The notes below the pieces were generated by a model. The model did no database searches, was not told the origin of the DNA, and saw nothing but the letters and a program-made list of their open reading frames with translations. Both the position numbers and the translations under genes were made by a program. Below, piece after piece: positions 7,347 through 15,085 of a stretch of 64,000 nucleotides of DNA; position 1 is the stretch's first letter, and the number at the start of each line of letters is the position of its first letter. The stretch spans positions 1,984,001-2,048,000 of the forward strand of contig OZ244944.1 of assembly GCA_965222335.1 (NCBI GenBank), in the 5' to 3' direction. Source of the DNA: G965222335 sp965222335 (GTDB lineage: Bacteria > Pseudomonadota > Gammaproteobacteria > Pseudomonadales > Halieaceae).

Positions 7347-8342
7347 TCAAGCTCTCTTCAACACTACCTGCCAGGCGCCCGCCTCACGCGCGCTTGCAGC
7401 CAATCCCAACTGATCGAAGCGCTGCAACTCGAGGCCATCCGCCTGCAGCGCTTTGACCACCTTCTCAACCGCCTGTCTGTCCTGGGCCACCTCAACCATC
7501 GCTGCCATGCGCAAGCGGTAGGCCTCCAGTTCCACAACCATACCGTCAACCCAGCTGAGTAATTCCGCGGGCTCATAGGCTGACATGCGCGGGTACATCT
7601 GCGCGATATCGCGGTAGAGCTGCCGCGCCAGGCCACCGGCCATACCATCGCCCCGATCACGCAGGAGTTTTTCCAGGGCGCGAACGGCGGGCGTAAAGCG
7701 CTGCTCTGCCTCCTTGAATGCGGCCACGCTGCCGGTGCCCGCATTCAGGGCAAAGCCTGCGGCGAAGGCACTTCGCGCCAGCGGCAGCAACTCGATCTGC
7801 TGCAGGGCCAGGATGGCGTCAAGGTTCGCAGCACACTCCCGGTGGATAACACCATCCTGCAAATGCAGCAACGCCACCATGTAGCCATCCGGCTCGACCA
7901 GTTCTGCCGCGTTTTCCAGGGCCGCCAGCCCTGCGTATTCCACGCCGAACTGGCTGGCTACCACGGTAAAACTCTGTGGCGGAAAGGGCAGCGCCGCCGC
8001 ATCTGCGACCACGCAATGGCTCTCGGGATAACGTTGCTGCAGCGCCTGAAGCGCACTGGCGGAGCCGTCCACCGCGAACAGACTGGCGCCGGGGCAGGCT
8101 GCCCTGGCAAAGCCGGTGACAGCACCATTGCCACAGGCCAGGTCCAGCACCCGGGGACTGTCTTCGCTGTCCAGGTGCTGTTGGAAGAAAGCCAGCCAGA
8201 ACTCGGCGAGGGCCGAGTCCTGGGCGCCGCTCTCCTGCAACGCGGCATTTTCATGCGTGCCGCGCCAGTACCTGTCCCAGGATGCCAGTTCCGACCCGGC
8301 GCCGGCGGCACTCCGTGAATTGCCCTTTGCTTCAGTTGCCAA
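7347..8342 (-). CDS. Class I SAM-dependent methyltransferase
   Basis: 331 residues, cytoplasmic. The start is a TTG with GGAG seven bases upstream. SAM-binding motif I is VLDLACGNG (residues 65-73); the acidic motif II (LFAVDGSASAL) and motif III (VVADAAALPFP) follow. After the Rossmann core there is a long helical C-terminal region (about residues 190-320) containing YRDIAQMYPRMSAYEP, which may bind the substrate. The substrate is unknown. It is isolated: convergent with the lipoprotein gene and separated from the next leftward gene by 216 bases that hold a terminator pointing the other way. Generic methyltransferase folds cannot be assigned further by eye. Confidence 0.82.
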   Translation of the reverse strand: MATEAKGNSRSAAGAGSELASWDRYWRGTHENAALQESGAQDSALAEFWLAFFQQHLDSEDSPRVLDLACGNGAVTGFARAACPGASLFAVDGSASALQALQQRYPESHCVVADAAALPFPPQSFTVVASQFGVEYAGLAALENAAELVEPDGYMVALLHLQDGVIHRECAANLDAILALQQIELLPLARSAFAAGFALNAGTGSVAAFKEAEQRFTPAVRALEKLLRDRGDGMAGGLARQLYRDIAQMYPRMSAYEPAELLSWVDGMVVELEAYRLRMAAMVEVAQDRQAVEKVVKALQADGLELQRFDQLGLAASAREAGAWQVVLKRA

Positions 8343-8414
8343 GCTATTTCTCCAGGCCGGTGAGGCGCTCGTGCCCGCGCTCCCGGCGGCCGCAAGTTGT
8401 GGTCAAGGCCCGGG

Positions 8415-8554
8415 GAATAATGTAGTCTCGGGCGTTAACGGCAAGCGCTGACAGCGTTTGCTGTACGGCACGACACTCGCCGTGAATCGCGAGCCTCGTC
8501 TCCAACAACAAAGTGCGAGTGATTGCCAGGGCCAGCGCAAGCTGGCCTTTTTTT
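8415..8554 (+). ncRNA. Candidate small RNA with orphan terminator
   Basis: On the + strand, between two leftward genes, a Rho-independent terminator ends a stretch with no + strand gene before it. Folding features are GCAAGCGCT facing AGCGTTTGC (about 8441-8461) and CACTCGC (8474-8480) facing GCGAGTG (8515-8521). The unpaired AACAACAA (8504-8511) fits the A-rich motif bound by Hfq (and by Hfq-Crc in Pseudomonas). A weak -10-like AATAAT lies at 8416-8421, so the 5' end is a guess. A Crc gene is present at 52237, which makes the motif more interesting. No known RNA family was recognised. Confidence 0.4.
8530..8554 (+). terminator. Rho-independent terminator, + strand, without a + strand gene
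   Basis: GGCCAGC-GCAA-GCTGGCC followed by seven T. On the minus strand there is no T-run after the stem, so it does not serve the hydroxylase gene that ends just beyond it. Confidence 0.85.
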
Positions 8555-8558
8555 ACGC

Positions 8559-9704
8559 CTAGCGAAATGCCTTTACCGCCTGCAACATCTGCGAGACGTA
8601 GCCCTGCTCTTCCTCGCTAAGCTCCGGCCGCCAGATATCGAAGAGCAATACCACGCGCTCCTCGCTACTCGGATTCCAGGCCTCATGCTCCATGGAGTCG
8701 TCGAAAATCAGCAGTCGGCCCTCCTCCCAGGATTGCTCATGATTGCCCACACGCAGGGCACCGCAATCCTTGGGCACGATCAGTGGCAGGTGACAGATCA
8801 GGCGCGTGTTTACCGCGCCGTGGTGGGGCGCAATCGTGGCCCCGGGCGCCAGACGTGAGAACAGGACGGCGGGCATTTGCCCGGGTATCCGGCAGATAGG
8901 CACCTGCGCCAAAGCCGCCACCGTTCGCGGACAGCGCGCGATGATCGCCTCGACCTCCTCGCCCTCGCGCCACAGGTAACAGGCGCTCCAGTCCATACTG
9001 TCAACGTTGCTGCGGTCGTTGATCTGGGGCTGGTTCGGCTGCGACTCCAAATAGGGGACAAAGGCCTCATCACCGGATGCCAGGATTGCCTGCAGTTCTT
9101 CGCGAATGGCGTCGGTCTGGGCTTCCAGCGCCGCCACCCAGGGAAACTGCTCCCGCGGGTAGAACGCCTGCTGTGGCAGACCGGGAAAATAATAGCGGGT
9201 GGGCTGCTGTAGCTGCAGGGGCTTGTTGCCACAGGCGATATCCAGGGATTCGGCAAAGCGACTTCCGGACGGCGGCGCCACGCCCCGCTCCGCCAGCGCT
9301 GCGGCAAGATAATCCCGGTAGGTTTGCTCGGCCTGTGCGCAGACCTGCTGCGCCCGCCCCAGGCCGCGCCGCACGTCTTCGGGCAGCGGCCCGGCGCGCT
9401 CGGCGACTTTAAGCGACACCTGGTAGAAGCGCAACGCGCTGTCGGCATCGCCCATCCGGTCCAGGTGGTCGGCCTTGAACAGCAGGGCGCGCAGGTTGGC
9501 TGGCTCCAGATCCAGGGCCCGGTCCACTGCCGCCAGGGCACCCTCGGCCGCGCCCTGGTTGACCCGGGCAAAGGCCAGGGCCAGCCACAGCGCGGGGTCC
9601 CTGCCATTACTGTCAATCGCCTGCAGAAACAGGCGCTCGGCCTCGTTGGCGTTGCCGCCGCGCAGGGCTGCCAGCCCCTGCTGCTGCAGCTGTGCGGCAC
9701 TCAT
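8559..9704 (-). CDS. TPR / aspartyl-asparaginyl beta-hydroxylase-like dioxygenase
   Basis: 381 residues, cytoplasmic. Residues 1-135 are TPR helices (LQQQGLAALRGGNANEAERL, PANLRALLFKADHLDRMGDA). Residues about 165-360 match the aspartyl/asparaginyl beta-hydroxylase family, Fe(II)/2-oxoglutarate enzymes: APHHGAVNTRLICHLPL gives the first metal histidine, CGALRVGNHEQSWEEG the middle strands, and DDSMEHEAWN the second histidine (340). Known relatives hydroxylate Asp/Asn in proteins or lipid-linked groups; the substrate here is unknown. It may form a leftward unit with the TPR lipoprotein 88 bases upstream. The start is an ATG with only a weak ribosome-binding site. Confidence 0.85.
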   Translation of the reverse strand: MSAAQLQQQGLAALRGGNANEAERLFLQAIDSNGRDPALWLALAFARVNQGAAEGALAAVDRALDLEPANLRALLFKADHLDRMGDADSALRFYQVSLKVAERAGPLPEDVRRGLGRAQQVCAQAEQTYRDYLAAALAERGVAPPSGSRFAESLDIACGNKPLQLQQPTRYYFPGLPQQAFYPREQFPWVAALEAQTDAIREELQAILASGDEAFVPYLESQPNQPQINDRSNVDSMDWSACYLWREGEEVEAIIARCPRTVAALAQVPICRIPGQMPAVLFSRLAPGATIAPHHGAVNTRLICHLPLIVPKDCGALRVGNHEQSWEEGRLLIFDDSMEHEAWNPSSEERVVLLFDIWRPELSEEEQGYVSQMLQAVKAFR

Positions 9705-9792
9705 AAGGCACCCGGACCGGGCCAGCGGGGCCCGGGCAGCATCGAATTCATGGTATTACTTTCCTCGCAAGCTGTATCGCGGCCGCGGCGGG

Positions 9793-10938
9793 TCAGTGTT
9801 GCCCCGCCAGCAGCTCCAGCTTGTGATTGTACCGGCCCTGCTCCTCGCCCTCTACCAGCGAGGCCGCGCGACGGAAGCTGCGCTCGGCCGCGTCGAGGTT
9901 GTGGGTTTGGGTATGCACCAGGCCCAGCAGGCGGTGGAATTCATGCTCCTCGCTATTGCGGCGAATCGCGGTACGCAACAGGGTCGCGGCATCGTCGTAG
10001 TCGGCCCTGGCATAGGCCTCCTCCGCCAGGTGCTGCAGGTAGTAGGGGTTCTTGCGCCGGAAGATCTGCACCCGGTTCAGGTAGTAGGCGGCCAGTTCGG
10101 GTTCGTCGAGTTGCTGGTAAACCCGCGCCAGGTTGCTGATTGCCGCGGGTTCCTCATCCTCTTCCACCGCGATCAGGTAGGCCGACTCCGCCCGGGGCAG
10201 GTCCCCGGCGCGGCGGAACAGGGTACCCAGGTTGGTCCACACAAAGCCCAGGCTGTCGTCCAGCAACAGGGCCCGGCGGAAGTGCTGGAAGGAACGGGCG
10301 TGGTCGTCCTGGTTCATCCAGTGCACGCCCATATTGTTGTGGTAGCGCGCCAGCACGGCCTGGTCGCTGAGCGCCCAGCGCCGATAGCGGTTGCTGTATT
10401 CCTCGAGGCTGAAATCCACGACCTGGCGGGTACCGGGAATGTCCACGACGGCATTGATATGCAGGTTGTACAGCCAGGTCTCGTCCTGCTGCGCCCAGGA
10501 AGGCGGAATGGCCACTTCCTGGAAATGCACATCCACCCCGGCCTCGCGAGCCAGGGCGACAAACAGGTTGGTGAAGGACAGGCAGTTCCCCTCGCGGCTG
10601 TAAAAGGCCTCTTGCGCCGAGTAGGTCTTGAAGTTGTTGTAGCTGAGGTGCAGGCCATCCTCGAGAATGGCGCCCAGGATCAGTTCGACCTTGCGCTGGT
10701 CCCCCGCGTCCTCGGGCACATGCTCGTCCAGGAAGGCCCGCATGTCATCGTTGACCGCCACCAGTTCCACCGGCGCCATGGCCACGGTATCGGCACCCAG
10801 TAGCGCCGGGTCCAGCAGGTCCTCTGCGGCAAACCCGATCTCACGATCGAGCGGCGGCCCGCTGGCACAGGCCGCCAGCACGCAGGTGGCGAGGGCAAGG
10901 GCGCAGCGACCTGCACCCGGAATCATACGCATCAACAT
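9793..10938 (-). CDS. Lipoprotein with transglutaminase-like domain and TPR repeats
   Basis: 381 residues. The signal peptide ends in the lipobox LAAC (cysteine 24 by the ATG chosen; two more in-frame ATGs lie 3 and 5 codons on). Residues 60-190 resemble a transglutaminase/cysteine-protease-like core with a plausible triad: cysteine in SREGNCLSFTNLF, histidine in NLHINAVVD, aspartate in QVVDFSLEEY. Residues 195-375 are four to five TPRs (YHNNMGVHWMNQDDHARSFQ, GFVWTNLGTLFRRAGDLPRA). Such proteins are common in marine gammaproteobacteria, and the enzyme activity is not established. It would face the periplasm or outer-membrane inner leaflet. Confidence 0.82.
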   Translation of the reverse strand: MLMRMIPGAGRCALALATCVLAACASGPPLDREIGFAAEDLLDPALLGADTVAMAPVELVAVNDDMRAFLDEHVPEDAGDQRKVELILGAILEDGLHLSYNNFKTYSAQEAFYSREGNCLSFTNLFVALAREAGVDVHFQEVAIPPSWAQQDETWLYNLHINAVVDIPGTRQVVDFSLEEYSNRYRRWALSDQAVLARYHNNMGVHWMNQDDHARSFQHFRRALLLDDSLGFVWTNLGTLFRRAGDLPRAESAYLIAVEEDEEPAAISNLARVYQQLDEPELAAYYLNRVQIFRRKNPYYLQHLAEEAYARADYDDAATLLRTAIRRNSEEHEFHRLLGLVHTQTHNLDAAERSFRRAASLVEGEEQGRYNHKLELLAGQH

Positions 10939-11112
10939 CGCGGGCCTCTCTCTGATTTATTCGGGCCTCACCACAGTCTAGCACCATCCGTCGCCGGCGG
11001 CAGGGCCCGGCCGGCTGGGCTGGCCGGCGCAACTTGTATATACTCCGCCGGGTTTTGCGCACGCCCCGGGCAGGGCCATGCCCGACCGGCGGCCAGACCC
11101 GAGGAGGTCCCC

Positions 11113-11706
11113 ATGGACACCCTGTCCGCCTTTGTCACCCTGCTGCTGGTCATGGACCCCGTGGGCAACGTGCCGGTATTCCTGTCGATCCTCAAGGATG
11201 TGGAGCGCAAGCGCCGTCAGTGGGTGATCGCGCGGGAAATGATTATCGCGCTGGTGGTGTTGCTGCTGTTCCTCTTTGCCGGCTCGTCCATGCTGGATGT
11301 GCTCGGCCTGGAGCAGGAATCCATCAGCATCGCCGGGGCCATCATCCTGTTCCTGATCGCCCTACGCATGATCTTTCCCTCACCCTACGGCATGCTCGGG
11401 GACACCCCCGATGGCGAGCCCTTCATCGTGCCCCTGGCAATCCCCATGGTCGCGGGACCCTCTTCCCTGGCTATCGCGATGCTGATGGTGAATACCGACC
11501 CCGACCGGATGCTGGACTGGACCGTGGCCCTGGTGGGTGCCTGGGCTGTCTCCGCGGTCCTGCTGATGGCCTCGCCACTGCTGTTGCGGGCGCTGGGCAA
11601 TCGCGGCTTGATGGCGATGGAGCGCCTGATGGGTATGATCCTGGTGATTATCGCGGTGCAGATGTTCTTCGACGGGGTCCGCGACTTCCTGCATATCCCC
11701 GCGTAG
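11113..11706 (+). CDS. MarC family integral membrane protein (YhgN-like)
   Basis: 197 residues, the usual length of YhgN, with six hydrophobic segments (about 3-20, 41-62, 69-88, 105-125, 138-160, 172-192). Typical family words are VMDPVGNVPVFLSIL near the start and PLAIPMVAGPSSLAIAMLM in the middle. MarC proteins are inner-membrane proteins without a confirmed substrate; the old link to antibiotic resistance was not upheld. The ATG follows GAGGAGG. A -10-like TATACT lies about 75 bases upstream (11038-11043). The stop codon TAG is inside a REP-like hairpin element. Confidence 0.9.
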   Translation: MDTLSAFVTLLLVMDPVGNVPVFLSILKDVERKRRQWVIAREMIIALVVLLLFLFAGSSMLDVLGLEQESISIAGAIILFLIALRMIFPSPYGMLGDTPDGEPFIVPLAIPMVAGPSSLAIAMLMVNTDPDRMLDWTVALVGAWAVSAVLLMASPLLLRALGNRGLMAMERLMGMILVIIAVQMFFDGVRDFLHIPA

Positions 11707-11756
11707 GGTCGAATTGATTCGACCAGATCACGCAGGCGCAATGAATTGCGCCCTAC
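11703..11756. repeat. REP-like double hairpin overlapping the marC stop
   Basis: The outer words GTAGGG and CCCTAC are inverted and enclose two hairpins, GGTCGAAT-TG-ATTCGACC and GGCGCAAT-GA-ATTGCGCC. The 5' GTAG supplies the TAG stop of the MarC gene. Similar GTAGGG/GCGCAAT elements are widespread dispersed repeats in proteobacteria. Only one copy is in this window. Confidence 0.8.
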
Positions 11757-11773
11757 AGGGAACCTGATCCTGC

Positions 11774-12712
11774 TCAGGGCACCGGCTTCAATCCAATATA
11801 GCGGTCCACCTCCGCGAGGTAGCGCGCGCGCAGGGGCGCACTCTCGTTCGCCAGATGATGGCCGGCTCCCGGCACCAGCTCGATCCTGCAGCCGGGGAAC
11901 AGGCGCCCCATCTGCGGCAGGTTGTAGCGCCAGTCGACCGTGTTATCCGCATCCCCCTGCACGATCAGGGCCGGGCCGACACCCAGATCCTCCAGCGGCA
12001 GGGCTGCCAGCCAGCGCCGCAGGGCGCCGACCCAGCACACCGGGATCCGGTGCGGTTGCAGCGGATCGCGCTGGAGAAATGCCAGGAAATCGGCATCTGA
12101 TGAGTTCACCGCAAAGCGCCGTGGCACGGCCGGCACCAAGCGATGCAGCAGGGCGTGCGCCAGCCTGACCCGCTGCCAGTGCCGCGGTCGCAGCAGGGGC
12201 GCGAGCAGTACCGTGTCGGCAAAGGGCCAGGGATAGCGCCGGGCAAAATTCACCAGCGCCGCGGCCCCGGTGCTCTGCGCCATCACCCAGGCGGGCAGCG
12301 CGGGCAGCAGGCGCGCGTCCAGCACTGCGGCGATGCTGTCGCCGTACTGGTCAAATTCATCGATCGCCGCGGCCTCGCCACTGGACAGGCCATGACCGGG
12401 CAGGTCGAAGGCGAGCACGTTGCAACCGCGCTGCAGGGCGTGGCCAATCAGCTTGCCGAAGAGACCGACATGATCGAAATAGCCGTGCAGCATGACCAGG
12501 TTGCGGCTCGCCGCCGGCTGAATCCAGTACTGCACCGCGAGGTCGAAACCGCCGGAGGCCACCGTGCCCAGGTGGTGCTCAAGCCCCGGGCGTGCGCTGA
12601 AATCCAGGCCATAGTAGGCGCGGTAGTCCGCCAGCAGGGTGGCGGGCGGTGCCTCGCCCGCGGTGAGCGGGCGCAGCGCCGCCCGCAGCTGTTCCAGGGC
12701 CTCGGGGGTCAA
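11774..12712 (-). CDS. Alpha/beta hydrolase (lysophospholipase-like)
   Basis: 312 residues, cytoplasmic. The fold shows MLHGYFDHVGLFG (oxyanion strand), AFDLPGHGLSSGEAA, the nucleophile elbow AQSTGAA with serine, the acid strand ALIVQGDADNTVDW and the histidine in GAGHHLANE. This is the complete catalytic triad of the serine hydrolase superfamily, closest in style to monoglyceride lipase/lysophospholipase-type proteins. The start appears to be a TTG 23 bases behind the fba stop, with no clear ribosome-binding site, so the exact N-terminus is uncertain. It is probably the last gene of the tkt-epd-pgk-fba transcript. The natural substrate is unknown. Confidence 0.8.
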   Translation of the reverse strand: MTPEALEQLRAALRPLTAGEAPPATLLADYRAYYGLDFSARPGLEHHLGTVASGGFDLAVQYWIQPAASRNLVMLHGYFDHVGLFGKLIGHALQRGCNVLAFDLPGHGLSSGEAAAIDEFDQYGDSIAAVLDARLLPALPAWVMAQSTGAAALVNFARRYPWPFADTVLLAPLLRPRHWQRVRLAHALLHRLVPAVPRRFAVNSSDADFLAFLQRDPLQPHRIPVCWVGALRRWLAALPLEDLGVGPALIVQGDADNTVDWRYNLPQMGRLFPGCRIELVPGAGHHLANESAPLRARYLAEVDRYIGLKPVP

Positions 12713-12734
12713 GCGGTAAGGTGGCGCGGGGGCT

Positions 12735-13799
12735 TCACTTGACCTCGGGCTTGAGGCTCCCGGCGTCGTAGGCTTCCTGCATGCTGGCCAGGGATTTGAC
12801 CTTGATCCTGTCGGCGTTGCCGGCGGTGCCGAAGGCCTCGTAGCGGGCGATGCAGATATCCTTCATCGCCTTGGTGGTCGCGGTCAGGAACTTGCGCGGA
12901 TCGAATTCGCTGGGGTTCTGGGCCAGGAACTGGCGCACCGCGCCGGTGGAAGCGAGGCGCAGGTCGGTGTCGATATTGACCTTGCGCACCCCGTGGCGAA
13001 TGCCCTCCTGAATCTGCTCGACCGGCACCCCGTAGGTTTCGTGAATCTCGCCGCCGTACTCGTTGATGATCGCCAGCCATTCCTGGGGTACCGAGGAGGA
13101 ACCGTGCATCACCAGGTGGGTACCGGGGATCCGCGCGTGAATCTCCTTGATCCGGTCAATGGCCAGGATGTCGCCCGTGGGCGGCCGGGTAAATTTGTAG
13201 GCACCGTGGCTGGTACCGCAGGCAATGGCGAGCGCGTCGACTTCCGTGGCCGCCACAAACGCGGCCGCTTCCTCGGGATCCGTGAGCAGCTGTTCGTGGC
13301 TCAGGGTGCCCTCGGCGCCGCTGCCATCCTCCTCGCCCGCCTGACCGGTTTCCAGGGAGCCCAGACAGCCCAGTTCCCCCTCGACCGACACGCCGCAGGC
13401 GTGGGCCATTTCCACTGCGCGCCGGGTCACCTCGACGTTGTAGTCGTAATCCATCGGCGTCTTGCCGTCAGTGCCCAGGGAGCCATCCATCATCACCGAG
13501 GAGAAGCCCAGCTGGATCGAACGCTGGCACACCGCCGGGGAGAAGCCGTGATCCTGGTGCATCACGATGGGAATATGTGGAAATTCCTCGATCGCGGCCA
13601 GGATCAGGTGGCGCAGGAAGGGCGCGCCGGCGTATTTGCGTGCGCCGGCACTGGCCTGCATGATCACCGGCGAATTGGTCTCGTCCGCCGCTTCCATGAT
13701 CGCCCGGGTCTGTTCCAGGTTGTTGACGTTGAACGCCGGGACGCCGTAGCCATGCTCCGCGGCGTGGTCCAGCAGTTGCCGCATACTGATAAGTGCCAT
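12735..13799 (-). CDS. fba: Class II fructose-1,6-bisphosphate aldolase
   Basis: 354 residues. It interconverts fructose-1,6-bisphosphate with glyceraldehyde-3-phosphate and dihydroxyacetone phosphate, using a divalent metal. The class II core is plain: PIVMHQDHGFSPAVC (catalytic Asp and first zinc His), a long acidic insertion (GSLETGQAGEEDGSG), IACGTSHGAYKF, LVMHGSSSVP and VRKVNIDTDLR, the last two binding phosphate. Length and words match the subtype found in Pseudomonas and in Calvin-cycle bacteria, rather than E. coli FbaA. It follows pgk by 68 bases in the same direction. Confidence 0.96.
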   Translation of the reverse strand: MALISMRQLLDHAAEHGYGVPAFNVNNLEQTRAIMEAADETNSPVIMQASAGARKYAGAPFLRHLILAAIEEFPHIPIVMHQDHGFSPAVCQRSIQLGFSSVMMDGSLGTDGKTPMDYDYNVEVTRRAVEMAHACGVSVEGELGCLGSLETGQAGEEDGSGAEGTLSHEQLLTDPEEAAAFVAATEVDALAIACGTSHGAYKFTRPPTGDILAIDRIKEIHARIPGTHLVMHGSSSVPQEWLAIINEYGGEIHETYGVPVEQIQEGIRHGVRKVNIDTDLRLASTGAVRQFLAQNPSEFDPRKFLTATTKAMKDICIARYEAFGTAGNADRIKVKSLASMQEAYDAGSLKPEVK

Positions 13800-13867
13800 G
13801 TCGTTTTACCTCTGTTGCGAGCTGACGATTCTTGGCCCCGGCACCGCAGCGGCCCGGGGATGACTGC

Positions 13868-15046
13868 TCATGCCGTCTGTTCCAGTGCCCGTTGCTCCAG
13901 GATGGCTACCGCCGGCAGGGTCTTGCCCTCGACATATTCGAGGAAGGCGCCGCCCCCGGTGGAGATATAGGAGACCTTATCGGCGATGCCGAATTTGTCA
14001 ATTGCCGCCAGGGTGTCGCCACCCCCGGCCAGGGAGAAGGCATCGCTGTCGGCGATCGCCTCGGCCAGGACGCGGGTGCCGTCTGCAAACTGGTCAAACT
14101 CGAAGACCCCGGCGGGGCCATTCCACAGGATGGTGCCCGCCTCCCGCAGGATTGCGGCGATGGCCGCCGCGGCCTCGGGGCCGATATCGAAGATCATGTC
14201 GTCTTCGGCGACCGCATCCGCGGATTTCAGTTCGGCGGTCGCCGACTCCGAGAATTCCTTGCCCGTGACCACATCCACCGGCAGCGGGATCGCGGTCTTG
14301 GCCATCAGCGCCTGCGCGGCGGGGAGCAGGTCGTGCTCGCACAGGGACTTGCCCACGGCCTTGCCACTGGCGGCGAGGAAGGTATTGGCGATGCCACCGC
14401 CCACTACCAGCTGGTCGACCTTGTCTGCCAGGGTTTCCAGCACGGTCAGCTTAGTCGACACCTTGGAGCCACCGACAATCGCGACCATGGGCCGCGCGGG
14501 GCTCGACAGCGCCTTTTCCAGGGCCTCGAGTTCGCCGGCGAGCAGAGGCCCCGCGCAGGCGTGCGGCGCGAAGCGCGCTACCCCGTGGGTGGAGGCCTGG
14601 GCGCGATGGGCGGTGCCGAAGGCATCCATCACGAAGATGTCGCAGAGGGACGCATAGGCACGTGCCAGGGCTTCGTCATCCGCCTTTTCCCCGGCGTTGA
14701 AACGCACGTTTTCCAGCAGGGCGACGGCCCCGGCCGCCACTTCCACGCCCTCGCGCCAATCCCGCAGCAGCGTCACCGGCTGCCCCAGCAGGCCCGACAG
14801 GTGTTCCGCCACCGGCGCCAGGGAGAAGGCCGGGTCGAACTCGCCCTCGGTGGGCCGGCCCAGGTGGGACATCAGCAGCACCTTCGCCCCGGCCGCCACG
14901 GCCTGGCGTATGGTCGGCAGGGCGGCGCGGATACGCGCATCCGAGCTGACGCGACCATCCTTGAGCGGGACGTTGAGATCCTCGCGGATCAATACCCGCT
15001 GGCCATCCAGGTCGAGGTCACTCATCAATGTCAGCGCCAGGCTCAT
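13868..15046 (-). CDS. pgk: Phosphoglycerate kinase
   Basis: 392 residues, glycolysis/gluconeogenesis: 1,3-bisphosphoglycerate plus ADP to 3-phosphoglycerate plus ATP. The N-domain has VLIREDLNVPLKDG and the substrate loop LLMSHLGRPTEGEFD; the C-domain has VGGSKVSTKL and the nucleotide loop SLAGGGDTLAAI near the end. The chosen ATG is preceded by GAGGAG. A second in-frame ATG seven codons later is possible. It lies 39 bases behind epd and 68 bases before fba, the gene order known from Pseudomonas and E. coli. Confidence 0.97.
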   Translation of the reverse strand: MSLALTLMSDLDLDGQRVLIREDLNVPLKDGRVSSDARIRAALPTIRQAVAAGAKVLLMSHLGRPTEGEFDPAFSLAPVAEHLSGLLGQPVTLLRDWREGVEVAAGAVALLENVRFNAGEKADDEALARAYASLCDIFVMDAFGTAHRAQASTHGVARFAPHACAGPLLAGELEALEKALSSPARPMVAIVGGSKVSTKLTVLETLADKVDQLVVGGGIANTFLAASGKAVGKSLCEHDLLPAAQALMAKTAIPLPVDVVTGKEFSESATAELKSADAVAEDDMIFDIGPEAAAAIAAILREAGTILWNGPAGVFEFDQFADGTRVLAEAIADSDAFSLAGGGDTLAAIDKFGIADKVSYISTGGGAFLEYVEGKTLPAVAILEQRALEQTA

Positions 15047-15085
15047 GTCAGTCTCCTCTTGGCGGTGTCCCCGGCTCGCGGGGCC

